Assembly: GCF_035998675.1 (NCBI RefSeq)
Contig: NZ_DASYHI010000006.1
Coordinates: 1 to 64,000 of the forward strand
DNA from: Telluribacter sp035998675
Lineage (GTDB): Bacteria > Bacteroidota > Bacteroidia > Cytophagales > Spirosomataceae
Length of the DNA stretch: 64,000 nucleotides
Direction of reading: 5' to 3'
The number at the start of each line of letters is the position of its first letter. The stretch's first letter is position 1. The translations under genes were made by a program, and so were the position numbers. The notes under the pieces were generated by a model that ran no database searches, was not told where the DNA came from, and saw only the letters and a program-made list of their open reading frames with translations. Below, piece after piece: positions 17,195-25,262 of the stretch.

Positions 17195-17560
17195 CCATTT
17201 TCGTTTATGCCGAAGGTGGAAGGAGACCCGGCGGCTATTACCTCAGACACGGTACTCCCGGACCCGGCCAAGATAGTGGTGCTGATGAACCGGCAGTGCG
17301 CCCGCTCGGCGGAAGCCTTTATTTACTAAGCGAAGCAAAGCCGGAAGGTACTTACCCTGGGCGAAAACTCGGGTGGCTTCATGGGCTTTGGCAATGTCAT
17401 GGAAAGCCAGACGCCCTGCTACCACTATACCCTCCGAAGTACTACCTTTAAGTACAAAAACCTATCGCAGTACGAGTACGTAGGCATTGCCCCGCATATC
17501 CGTCTATCTCCCAATCAGGACTGGCTGGCGGAGGCGGTGAGGGTGTTGGAGGGGAGGTAG
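17112..17560 (+). pseudogene. Relic of an S41 family peptidase C-terminus
   Basis: In the same frame as hsdM' lies the tail of a C-terminal-processing-protease-like S41 peptidase: KIVVLMNRQCARSAEAFIY, then a stop (TAA 17327-17329), then LTLGENSGGFMGFGNV and YVGIAPHIRLSPNQDWLAEA, ending at TAG 17558-17560. In the family the stretch around RSAEAF holds the Ser nucleophile region, and GENSGG follows it. A further stop at 17192 interrupts the earlier part. The N-terminal half is missing. The junction with hsdM lies near 17105-17125. Confidence 0.7.
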
Positions 17561-17653
17561 GTTGGGGTGGTATTATGTTAATAGGTATATTGAAGAAGAG
17601 GAAATAAACCAAGAAATCTTAAGTTGAAGTGAAGCCAATAAGATTTATATTGC

Positions 17654-17784
17654 CTGAAAGAATTTATTGAAGCTGGGAAGATAAAAACATAAATCATAAA
17701 AAGTACACACTGGGAGAAACACCCGAAGCCATCCGCTACGGAAAAGCCTGACTTGCCCGAGGAAAGATGGTGAATAAGTTGTAG
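17654..17784 (+). pseudogene. Relic of an MDR alcohol dehydrogenase C-terminus
   Basis: One frame reads LKEFIEAGKIKT then a stop; after a frame change it reads KYTLGETPEAIRYGKA, a stop, and LARGKMV. Together this matches the last 40 or so residues of zinc-free MDR dehydrogenases (family pattern FIEAGKIKPVID, PEAIRYLEEGHARGKVV). It is broken by at least one frameshift and two stops. It is not a copy of the intact MDR gene at 12402, whose tail differs. Confidence 0.6.
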
Positions 17785-17925
17785 ATACTGTTAAATTCCA
17801 AGAAAATTGACAATAACTATAATCTTTCAACCAAGATAAAAAATAAGCATACAATGCCATAGATACATTATTGAATCTTAACCTAGGTAATTACAAGAAA
17901 TTACACAGTCTTATTAGCTAAATAT
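17785..17925. other. AT-rich boundary before the nuclease gene
   Basis: No gene is seen. Base composition drops sharply to AT-rich here and stays so to about 18,900, marking the left edge of a probably imported segment. No terminal inverted repeat or attachment site was recognised. Confidence 0.4.
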
Positions 17926-18867
17926 ATGATTATAGATTTTACAGAAATTCCAACTAGGAATTCAAAGTTTGGAAATCAAGATTCGTTTGAATTGTTTGCA
18001 AGAGATTTCTTTAAGGAACTAGGATATGAAATTATTGATGAACCTGGCAGAGGGGCTGATGGAGGTATGGATCTTAAAGTAATGGAAGAAAGAATAGGGG
18101 TTAGTGGAAGCAAAACTACTGTATATTGGCTAGTAAGCTGTAAGCATTATGCTCAATCTAATAATTCAATAAACCCTACAATTGAACAAAATGTATACGA
18201 TCGAGTAATTAGTAATGGGTGTATTGGATTTATAGGATTTTATTCTACAATTGCTTCGAGTGGATTAAAAGATATTTTAAATGGAATTTCCAGTAAAATC
18301 GCATACCAAATCTTCGACTGTGAAAAAATCGAAAATAATGTTATTAGTAATCCTAAGATGAGGAATATATTTATAAGATTTTTCCCAAAATCTTATAAAA
18401 GGTGGATTGAGATACATATATATAAGGAACCTATAAAGCTCTTTTCATATTATTTAGATAATGAACACAAGCAGAAAAATGTTAGAATGATCTTAAATGA
18501 AATATATAGTACTACTGAAAGTATGATTTTATCTATTAGGCAACACAATAGCTTTGTAAGTTCATTAAATAATTCTGATAAAAGTTTATTAATTCATCCA
18601 AATTTAGCCAACTGTATAATGTTGGATGAATACCATCCAGACTTAAAAATAACTGGCAATTTAACAACAAATAAATTTTTAAGAATATCAAAAGATATAG
18701 AATTATATACAGGAGAAAATATTTTGCCGGATATTAATAGCTTCGGTGTTTCATTTAAACCAAATTTTTCAGCATTCTTTATTACAATAAATCATGTTGT
18801 ATTTGACAATAACCAGCTATCTATGATGGAAGATGTATTTTCAAAACTTAAAGATATATTGGATTAA
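17926..18867 (+). CDS. Mrr-like restriction endonuclease family protein
   Basis: A 313-residue protein. Residues 17-80 form an Mrr-type PD-(D/E)xK core: FELFARDFFKELGYEI, then GRGADGGMDL with Asp49, then YWLVSCKHYA with Lys73 (the usual Q/E-x-K appears as S-C-K). The C-terminal 200 residues match nothing I recognise and could be a sensing or target-binding part. The gene is far more AT-rich than its neighbours, uses codons such as ATA, TTA and AGA, and has only one GTAC in about 1 kb, so recent transfer is likely. A role in cutting foreign or modified DNA is plausible. Confidence 0.72.
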   Translation: MIIDFTEIPTRNSKFGNQDSFELFARDFFKELGYEIIDEPGRGADGGMDLKVMEERIGVSGSKTTVYWLVSCKHYAQSNNSINPTIEQNVYDRVISNGCIGFIGFYSTIASSGLKDILNGISSKIAYQIFDCEKIENNVISNPKMRNIFIRFFPKSYKRWIEIHIYKEPIKLFSYYLDNEHKQKNVRMILNEIYSTTESMILSIRQHNSFVSSLNNSDKSLLIHPNLANCIMLDEYHPDLKITGNLTTNKFLRISKDIELYTGENILPDINSFGVSFKPNFSAFFITINHVVFDNNQLSMMEDVFSKLKDILD

Positions 18868-19029
18868 AATAAATAACCTTTACTTTCAAAGTTATTATTC
18901 CATTCAAATATGGTACAAAACATCCACCATGTTTTGAATTTTTAACTCTACCGCCCCCGTCCAATCCACTCAACCTCATTTATCATTAGGGTGTAGTTAG
19001 AGCATCCAATCACAACTAAAAAGGTACCT
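18868..19029. other. Spacer after the nuclease gene with a weak hairpin
   Basis: AATAAC at 18872-18877 and GTTATT at 18891-18896 can pair and extend by a few bases (TTT/AAA), then ATTCC. This may be a weak terminator for the nuclease gene. Composition returns to that of the host near 18,940. Confidence 0.3.
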
Positions 19030-19146
19030 ATGGAAGAGTACATGCTGATTTTCAGACACGAAAACGCGCAGAATCAGGTTTCACCCGAGCAGATGGAGGC
19101 CTAGATGAAGCAGACAATTTTGAAGAACATCGCCACCTTTGGGTAA
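19030..19146 (+). pseudogene. Relic of a YCII-domain (YciI/DGPF-like) gene
   Basis: The frame reads MEEYMLIFRHENAQNQ, SPEQMEA, stop TAG (19102-19104), MKQTILKNIATFG, stop. Intact relatives have a Trp at the stop position (pattern SPEQMQxWMKQT), so a TGG to TAG change is likely. Only about 38 of the usual 110 or so codons remain. An intact, different YciI gene lies at 26878. Confidence 0.6.
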
Positions 19147-19201
19147 GTGAGAAATGCTCGCGCAACTACTCCAAATCCACAAATAGTTCTGACCTCACCT
19201 T

Positions 19202-19930
19202 ATGAAACTTTGCGTAGCCCAGACCCGTCCCTATAAAGGCGATATCCAAAGCAATATCGAAAGCCATAAAAAATGGATCGAACTGGCTCTCTCGTACGGA
19301 GCTGATACGATTATTTTCCCCGAGCTATCCATCACGGGATACGAACCGGAGTTGGCCGCAGCGCTGGCCATGAGCCCGGACGATAGCCGTCTGGATGTAT
19401 TTCAGGAAATCAGCGATAGCCGGCAGGTGACCCTGGGCGTGGGAGTACCTACCCCGGCCCCGGCGGGTACCTGCATCAGTCTGGCACTTTTTCAGCCCAA
19501 TCGGCCCCGGCAGCTCTACTCCAAGCAATACCTGCACGCCGACGAAGTACCTTACTTTGTGAGCGGCCCCAGTACTTCGGGGCTAGCAGGTACCCAGGGG
19601 GAAATAGCCCTGGCCATTTGCTACGAACTTTCGGTCCCGGAGCACGCGGAGGCCGCCGCCAAACGGGGGGCCGGTATCTACCTTGCCAGCGTGGCGAAGT
19701 CGGTGGAGGGGGTGGAGAAAGCGCATCAGCGGCTGGCCGAAATAGCAAGTACCTACGCCATGACGGTTCTGATGGCCAACTGCGTGGGGCACTGCGATAA
19801 CTTTGACTGCGGCGGCCGGTCGGCCGTCTGGAATAAGCAGGGGGTACTTGTGGGGGAGCTTACTGGTACTGATGAAGGAATTCTTATTTTTGATACAGAG
19901 ACGCAGGGAACAACAGAGCTAAGAGTATAA
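19202..19930 (+). CDS. Carbon-nitrogen hydrolase (nitrilase superfamily)
   Basis: A 242-residue amidase-like protein with the full catalytic triad: Glu41 in FPELSITGYEP, Lys108 in LYSKQYLHADE and Cys140 in LAICYELSVPEH. Its first residues, MKLCVAQTRPYKGDI, fit the first beta strand of the family, and the length is a little short but normal for the omega-amidase-like branch. It acts in the cytoplasm on C-N bonds; the substrate is unknown. It is the first intact host-like gene after the relic region. Confidence 0.9.
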   Translation: MKLCVAQTRPYKGDIQSNIESHKKWIELALSYGADTIIFPELSITGYEPELAAALAMSPDDSRLDVFQEISDSRQVTLGVGVPTPAPAGTCISLALFQPNRPRQLYSKQYLHADEVPYFVSGPSTSGLAGTQGEIALAICYELSVPEHAEAAAKRGAGIYLASVAKSVEGVEKAHQRLAEIASTYAMTVLMANCVGHCDNFDCGGRSAVWNKQGVLVGELTGTDEGILIFDTETQGTTELRV

Positions 19931-20043
19931 AGTACCTGCTTTGCCACTTCAATAATTATTAATTGAAATGTTCTCAATATAGAATTAGGTATCGGCTATT
20001 CCGGATAAAATGGGCCGACACTAAACAAATAAACGATTAGGGT

Positions 20044-20883
20044 ATGAAACACCTGGAAACCCAATGGAAATCCCGTGACGGGCTCACGATTTTGGGCCAG
20101 GGCTGGGAGCCGGATGCCCAGCCACCTAAAGCGATAGTTTGTCTGGTACACGGTCTGGGTGAACACAGCGCGCGCTATGCCCACGTGGCGGAGGCCTTTG
20201 TCCGGGAGGGCTACGCGCTATTCGCGGCCGATACGCGGGGGCACGGCCGGTCCGAAGGGCCGCGCGGACATATACCCTCCATTGAAGCCGTCATGCAGGA
20301 TATTGACGGACTCCTGGAACAGGCACGTACCAGCTACCCCGAATTGCCGCTATTCCTGTACGGGCATAGCCTGGGGGGAATTCTGGTCCTGCACTACGGA
20401 CTCAAGCGCAAACCCGCTGTCCAGGGTGCCATAGTAACCAGTCCGGCCCTGCACACGGCCCTGGAACAACAACCCGCCAAGGTCATGGCCGCCAAAGTAC
20501 TGGGTACCTTTCTGCCGGGGGTGTCCCTGCCCAGCGGCCTCGACCCCACCCAGATTTCGCGCGATGCCAGCGTAGTGCAGGCCTACACCAGCGACCCGCT
20601 GGTACACGACAAAGTAACCCTGGGGTTTGGCAAGATTATGATCGGGGTGAATCAGTGGACGCTGGAACACGCCCGGGAGTTTCCGCTTCCCCTCCTGCTC
20701 CTGCACGGCCAGTCCGACGCCATCGCCTTCGCTACCAGTAGTACCGAATTTGCCGCGTCGATGGGTGATAAATGTTCATTGTCCGTATACGAAGGTGCTT
20801 TTCATGAATTACACAACGAACCCGAAAAGAAGGAAGTATTCAGGACTATGACGGACTGGCTCGATACCCAATTGGGGAAATAA
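20044..20883 (+). CDS. Alpha/beta hydrolase (monoacylglycerol lipase-like)
   Basis: The 279-residue product has the oxyanion segment CLVHGLGEHSARY, ADTRGHGRSEGPRGH and the nucleophile elbow YGHSLGG with Ser109. The acid sits in LLLHGQSDAIAF and the His in YEGAFHELHNEPEK. This layout is that of the serine aminopeptidase S33 / lysophospholipase group, which hydrolyses monoacylglycerols or lysophospholipids. No export signal is present. It stands alone, 113 bp downstream of the nitrilase gene. Confidence 0.9.
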   Translation: MKHLETQWKSRDGLTILGQGWEPDAQPPKAIVCLVHGLGEHSARYAHVAEAFVREGYALFAADTRGHGRSEGPRGHIPSIEAVMQDIDGLLEQARTSYPELPLFLYGHSLGGILVLHYGLKRKPAVQGAIVTSPALHTALEQQPAKVMAAKVLGTFLPGVSLPSGLDPTQISRDASVVQAYTSDPLVHDKVTLGFGKIMIGVNQWTLEHAREFPLPLLLLHGQSDAIAFATSSTEFAASMGDKCSLSVYEGAFHELHNEPEKKEVFRTMTDWLDTQLGK

Positions 20884-20981
20884 TAATGGATCAAAATAAA
20901 ATAAGTGCCTCATCGAAATCAGTTTGCATTAAACATTTACTATATCCCGACATAAGTAGTTAACTATCAGTAAAATAAAAA

Positions 20982-21009
20982 CTAACGGCTATAAGCTAAC
21001 AGCTACTTA
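20982..21009 (+). repeat. Period-7 repeat just upstream of a GNAT gene
   Basis: Four adjoining heptamers CTAACGG, CTATAAG, CTAACAG and CTACTTA end 1 bp before the ATG at 21011. A similar array with TAnAGCC units lies before menA. The bases are degenerate but CTA is kept at the start of every unit. Confidence 0.5.
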
Positions 21010-21010
21010 T

Positions 21011-21463
21011 ATGATCAGGCCCTATACTCCCGCCGATAAGGAGCAGCTTATACACCTCCTGAAGCTCAACACGCCAACGTACTTCGACTCTTCCGAGGAG
21101 CAGGACTTTAGAGAGTACTTCGACCGGCATTTGGAAAGCTACTTTGTAGTAGAGGAGGATGGACAACTAGTTGGCTGCGGAGGCATTAACTACTTCCCCG
21201 ACGATCGGCTCGCCCGGATCACGTGGGATATAATCCACCCCGACCACCAGGGCAGAGGCCTTGGCAAAGAGCTGACCTTATTTAGAATCAACGAAATCAG
21301 GAAGAACCCGGAGGTAGAGCTGGTCGTGGTACGCACCACGCAGCAGGCGTATCAATTCTATGAAAAGGGGGGCTTTCGGCTGGAAAAAATGGAAAAGGAC
21401 TACTGGGCCGAAGGCTTTGACCTGTACTACATGACTCTGCCTCTGGCCGGAGGTACCCCCTGA
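21011..21463 (+). CDS. GNAT family N-acetyltransferase
   Basis: A 150-residue single GNAT domain: MIRPYTPADKEQLIHLL at the start, then VEEDGQLVGCGGINYF, DIIHPDHQGRGLGKELT with the acetyl-CoA loop QGRGLG, and VVRTTQQAYQFYEKGGFRL. The substrate is not evident. A period-7 repeat ends 1 bp before the start codon and occupies the ribosome-binding region. Confidence 0.9.
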   Translation: MIRPYTPADKEQLIHLLKLNTPTYFDSSEEQDFREYFDRHLESYFVVEEDGQLVGCGGINYFPDDRLARITWDIIHPDHQGRGLGKELTLFRINEIRKNPEVELVVVRTTQQAYQFYEKGGFRLEKMEKDYWAEGFDLYYMTLPLAGGTP

Positions 21464-21737
21464 AAGATTTTGGGTCAATTTATCGCACTTACTAAAATGA
21501 AATTTCCAGCATGAAACAGATAAGTACTTCCTGCCGCATTTTTATAACTCCGCACTAAATAAATCCCACATAGTCAGCAACTTTTAGTAATTTTAATCTA
21601 CGGGTTAAGCCTGACCTCTTTTGCTCATCCTGACGGAAAAATACTTAGTACTTACCTATATACGTGGAGACCAGAGACCACCAAAAACGGGGCGCCACCG
21701 AAAAGCCTGACGAGTAGGAATCTAAAAACACACCAGT

Positions 21738-22010
21738 ATGCCAAAGTATGTGATTGAGCGGGAAATTCCGGGAGCCGGAGATTTAACCGCGGAGCAATTG
21801 AAAGGGATTTCCCAAACTTCCTGCGGGGTGTTGAACTCCATGGGCCCCCATATCCAGTGGGTACAGAGCTACGTAACGGGCGACAAAATTTACTGCATTT
21901 ACAATGCGCCTGACATCGACACGGTAAAAGAGCACGCCAAACAGGGCGGTTTCCCCGCCAACGCGGTCAATAAGGTATTCACGGTCATCGACCCCACAAC
22001 GGCTGAGTAA
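21738..22010 (+). CDS. DUF4242 family small protein
   Basis: The 90-residue product matches the DUF4242 layout: MPKYVIEREIPGAGDLT, SCGVLNSMGPHIQWVQSYV, GDKIYCIYNAPDIDTVKEHA and GGFPANAVNKVFTVIDP. A structurally known relative in Streptomyces is described as a nickel-binding ferredoxin-fold dimer, but whether this one binds metal is not shown. It is a single gene 150 bp or more from its neighbours. Confidence 0.85.
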   Translation: MPKYVIEREIPGAGDLTAEQLKGISQTSCGVLNSMGPHIQWVQSYVTGDKIYCIYNAPDIDTVKEHAKQGGFPANAVNKVFTVIDPTTAE

Positions 22011-22158
22011 GAACAAAATAGTGAATTCAGGTCTTGCCCAAACGGGCGCTTCAGGTAGGTTCACCACCCCGCTGAGGTGCCCGCTTATCTTTTTGTTCTC
22101 CTTCCAAAAGGTTAGCCACCGGCTGTTGGTCAGTCCGGTAACAGTCTGAAAATTCTTC

Positions 22159-22166
22159 TATATTTG
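22159..22166 (+). promoter_or_regulatory. -7 box of the M20 amidohydrolase gene
   Basis: TATATTTG matches TAnnTTTG exactly, 19-26 bp upstream of ATG 22185. This supports 22185 over the TTG at 22164, which lies inside the box. Confidence 0.5.
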
Positions 22167-22184
22167 CTGGCTAAAAAATATTTC

Positions 22185-23507
22185 ATGAGAGCCCGGCTAT
22201 CGCTTCTTTTCTTTTTTGGATACATCGGCTTTGCCCATAGCCAGTCGCCCCAGGCCGTAAAGGCCGTGCAGGACTATTCCCGGACTATTTACCCCACGCT
22301 GGACCGGCTCTACAAAGACCTGCACCAGACTCCCGAGCTTTCACTCCACGAAGAAAAAACCGCCCAGAAAATGGCGGCCGAGCTAAAGGCGCTGGGTTTT
22401 CAGGTTAAGGAAAAAATGGGGGCCCACGGCGTAGTGGGAGTACTTATGAACGGCCCCGGCCCGACAGTACTGATCCGGACCGACATGGATGCGCTGCCGC
22501 TGGAAGAAAAAACCGGCCTTCCCTACGCCAGTAAAGCTAGGGGCGTCAACGCCGCCGGTAACGAGGTCAATATCATGCACGCCTGCGGCCACGACATTCA
22601 CATGACCGTGTTTGTGGGTACCGCCCGTACACTGGTGCAGCTAAAAAACCAGTGGAAAGGTACCCTGGTGATGGTGGCGCAGTCGGCCGAAGAGAATGGC
22701 CTCGGCGCGGACCTGATGCTCAAGGCGGGCCTGTTTGACTTTGCCCCGGTACCCGACTTCGCCATTGCCCTGCACGATAACCCGTTCCTGCCGGCCGGTA
22801 CCATCGGCTACCGCGAAGGCCCTTTTATGGCCAGCGTGGACATGATGGACATTACGGTCTTTGGGGAAGGAGGCCACGGAGCCGCCCCGCATACCACCAA
22901 AGACCCGGTAGTACTCAGCGCCCAGATGGTCATGGCCTTCCAGACCGTCGTTAGCCGCACCCTCAACCCCATTGACCCGGCCGTGGTAACGGTGGGCTCC
23001 ATTCACGGAGGTACCGTACATAATATCACCCCCGACGAAGTAAAAATGCAGCTGACCCTGCGTTCGTACAGTCCGGAGGTGCGGGAGAAAATTATCGAAA
23101 GCATCCGGCGCATCAGCACGAGTCTGGCGCAGTCGGTGGGGCTGGATAATTCTAAAATGCCCCAAATTTCCATTCGCGACCCGCAAACCCCCGCTACCGT
23201 CAACGACCCCACCCTGACCCGCCGGCTCATAGGCGTGTTCAGAACCCAATTCGGGCAGGATAAAGTAGTTGAAATGGAACCTTACATGGTTGGGGAAGAT
23301 TTCAGCCGTTTTGATATGGACAAAAAGGTACCTATCTGTATGTTCTGGCTGGGTACCCTGGCCCCGGAAAGAATACAGGCGGCCAAAGCCAAAGGAGAAC
23401 AACTACCTTCCCTGCACTCCCCTTTCTTTGCTCCCGTACCCGAGCCTACCATCAAAACGGGCGTTACGGCCATGAGCCTGGCGGCGCTGAACCTGTTTGG
23501 CAAGTAA
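22185..23507 (+). CDS. Exported M20 family amidohydrolase
   Basis: A 440-residue zinc amidohydrolase of the aminoacylase/hippurate-hydrolase branch. An export signal (MRARLSLLFFFGYIGFAHSQ) leads to the mature protein. Metal and active-site motifs are TDMDALPLEE, HACGHDIHMTVF, AEENGLGADLML and GEGGHGAAPHTTKDPV, with the last His near HSPFFAP. It likely releases amino acids from N-acyl or similar amides in the periplasm. The start is set at 22185 because the longer frame would begin in the promoter and hide the signal peptide. Confidence 0.92.
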   Translation: MRARLSLLFFFGYIGFAHSQSPQAVKAVQDYSRTIYPTLDRLYKDLHQTPELSLHEEKTAQKMAAELKALGFQVKEKMGAHGVVGVLMNGPGPTVLIRTDMDALPLEEKTGLPYASKARGVNAAGNEVNIMHACGHDIHMTVFVGTARTLVQLKNQWKGTLVMVAQSAEENGLGADLMLKAGLFDFAPVPDFAIALHDNPFLPAGTIGYREGPFMASVDMMDITVFGEGGHGAAPHTTKDPVVLSAQMVMAFQTVVSRTLNPIDPAVVTVGSIHGGTVHNITPDEVKMQLTLRSYSPEVREKIIESIRRISTSLAQSVGLDNSKMPQISIRDPQTPATVNDPTLTRRLIGVFRTQFGQDKVVEMEPYMVGEDFSRFDMDKKVPICMFWLGTLAPERIQAAKAKGEQLPSLHSPFFAPVPEPTIKTGVTAMSLAALNLFGK

Positions 23508-23605
23508 AGTACTGGTAGGTTTCGGCCCCTGGCTACACACAGTTTTTAAAGTCCCGATATTAAAAAGTGACTACTGCTTTTAGGTTTCGCACCAACTACA
23601 ACCCA

Positions 23606-25207
23606 ATGAAAAAGTACTTTAAAATTAGTAATTACGCTTACCCTCTCCTCACATTGTTTGCTTTAGTACTTGCCCCCGCTGTTGCACCGGGCCAGGTCCG
23701 TCTCTCGCCCGATGAGTTGTACGGCCCCTTATTTAAAGACGTCCAGATGAGTCGCGTATTTCCCGACTCCAAGACCTTCCCCGACTGCATTCCCCTGTAC
23801 GATGCGGCCCTGATTCTGGAAAAATACAGCCGCGCCAAAGGGCAGCCGGGTTTTGACCTGGCCCGGTTTGTCAGCGAAAATTTCAGCCTGCCCCCAACTC
23901 CTAACACGGGCTACGACAGTAATACCCAACTCAGCACCGCCGAGCACGTTCGGCAGCTGTGGCCGGTACTTACCCGCACGCCCGACGACCAGAAAGGAGC
24001 CGGTTCGTTGCTTCCGCTGCCCCAACCGTACCTGGTACCGGGTGGGCGCTTCCGGGAAATCTACTACTGGGACAGCTACTTTACTATGCTGGGCCTGCGG
24101 GAGTCGGGCCGGGGCGACCTCATCGAAAATATGCTTGACAACTTTGCCTACCTCATTGATACCTACGGGCATATTCCCAACGGCAACCGGGCCTACTACC
24201 TGAGCCGCTCCCAGCCTCCCTTCTTTTCGTTGATGGTACGCCTGTACAGTCAGATGAAAGGCCCCGCCGTACTGAGCAGGTACCTACCCCAGATGCAGAA
24301 AGAGTATAGTTTCTGGATGGAGGGTGCCGACGGCCTTTCGCAACCTTACAGGGCCCACCGCCGGGTGGTGCGGTTACCGGACAATGTAGTTCTTAACCGC
24401 TACTGGGACGACCGCCCGGCGCCGCGGCCCGAGGCCTACCGGGAAGATGTAGAACTGGCCCACCAGGCCGAAGTCAAAGGGGGTACCCCGCCGGAGAGTA
24501 CCTACCGCAACATCAGGGCCGCCGCCGAGTCGGGCTGGGATTTCAGCAGTCGGTGGTTCCGCGACAGCAAGACCTTCTCCACCATCCAGACTACGGAAAT
24601 CCTGCCCGTGGACCTTAACTGCCTGATGTACCACCTGGAAGCTACCCTGGCTGAGGCCTACCAGTTGAATAACCAGGGTGTGCTGGCCGGACAGTACCGC
24701 CAAAAGGCCGAAGCCCGGAAGGCGGCCATCCAGAAGTACTTCTGGGACCCGACCCGTACCTTCTACATGGACTACGACTTTGTGGCGCAGCAGTTCAGCA
24801 ACGTATTCTCGCTGGCAGGTACCTACCCTTTATTCTTCGAAATAGCTGATCCGCGGCAGGCCCGGGAAGTCGGTCGGCATATCAAGATAGAATTTTTGAA
24901 GCCGGGCGGGGTACTAACTACCCTTAACCGCACCGGTCAGCAGTGGGACGCGCCCAACGGCTGGGCACCCCTGCAATGGGTTACCTTCCGGGCGCTCCGC
25001 AACTACAATATCAACGACACCGCCTTTAACCTCCGCGACAACTGGCTGAACCTGAACGAAAAAATATTTAAGAGTACGGGCAAGATGATGGAGAAGTATG
25101 ACGTGTCCAATACTAACCTGGAAGCGGGCGGGGGTGAGTACCCTAATCAGGATGGTTTTGGCTGGACAAACGGTGTGTACCTGCGGATGAAAAACAGTAA
25201 GAAATAG
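23606..25207 (+). CDS. treA: Trehalase, GH37, exported
   Basis: Cleaves trehalose into two glucose units. The 533-residue product has a signal peptide (LLTLFALVLAPAVAPGQ), then the GH37 signatures PGGRFREIYYWDSYFTMLG and QQWDAPNGWAPLQW, plus DSKTFPDCIP and AAAESGWDFSSRWF. The start at 23606 places the signal peptide correctly; the longer GTG frame from 23567 adds 13 unlikely residues. It is followed after 55 bp by a close paralogue without a signal peptide, so the pair covers periplasm and cytoplasm. Confidence 0.95.
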   Translation: MKKYFKISNYAYPLLTLFALVLAPAVAPGQVRLSPDELYGPLFKDVQMSRVFPDSKTFPDCIPLYDAALILEKYSRAKGQPGFDLARFVSENFSLPPTPNTGYDSNTQLSTAEHVRQLWPVLTRTPDDQKGAGSLLPLPQPYLVPGGRFREIYYWDSYFTMLGLRESGRGDLIENMLDNFAYLIDTYGHIPNGNRAYYLSRSQPPFFSLMVRLYSQMKGPAVLSRYLPQMQKEYSFWMEGADGLSQPYRAHRRVVRLPDNVVLNRYWDDRPAPRPEAYREDVELAHQAEVKGGTPPESTYRNIRAAAESGWDFSSRWFRDSKTFSTIQTTEILPVDLNCLMYHLEATLAEAYQLNNQGVLAGQYRQKAEARKAAIQKYFWDPTRTFYMDYDFVAQQFSNVFSLAGTYPLFFEIADPRQAREVGRHIKIEFLKPGGVLTTLNRTGQQWDAPNGWAPLQWVTFRALRNYNINDTAFNLRDNWLNLNEKIFKSTGKMMEKYDVSNTNLEAGGGEYPNQDGFGWTNGVYLRMKNSKK

Positions 25208-25262
25208 GCCTGTAATAACCTTCTGCTCACTTTAGGCGTTTAAAAATAAAAAAACCGTTAAA

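Noticed and set aside
22641..23402. Long antisense open frame (253 codons) opposite the M20 amidohydrolase
   Set aside because: It lies fully within a gene with clear M20 motifs and has no family motif; in GC-rich DNA such antisense frames are common.
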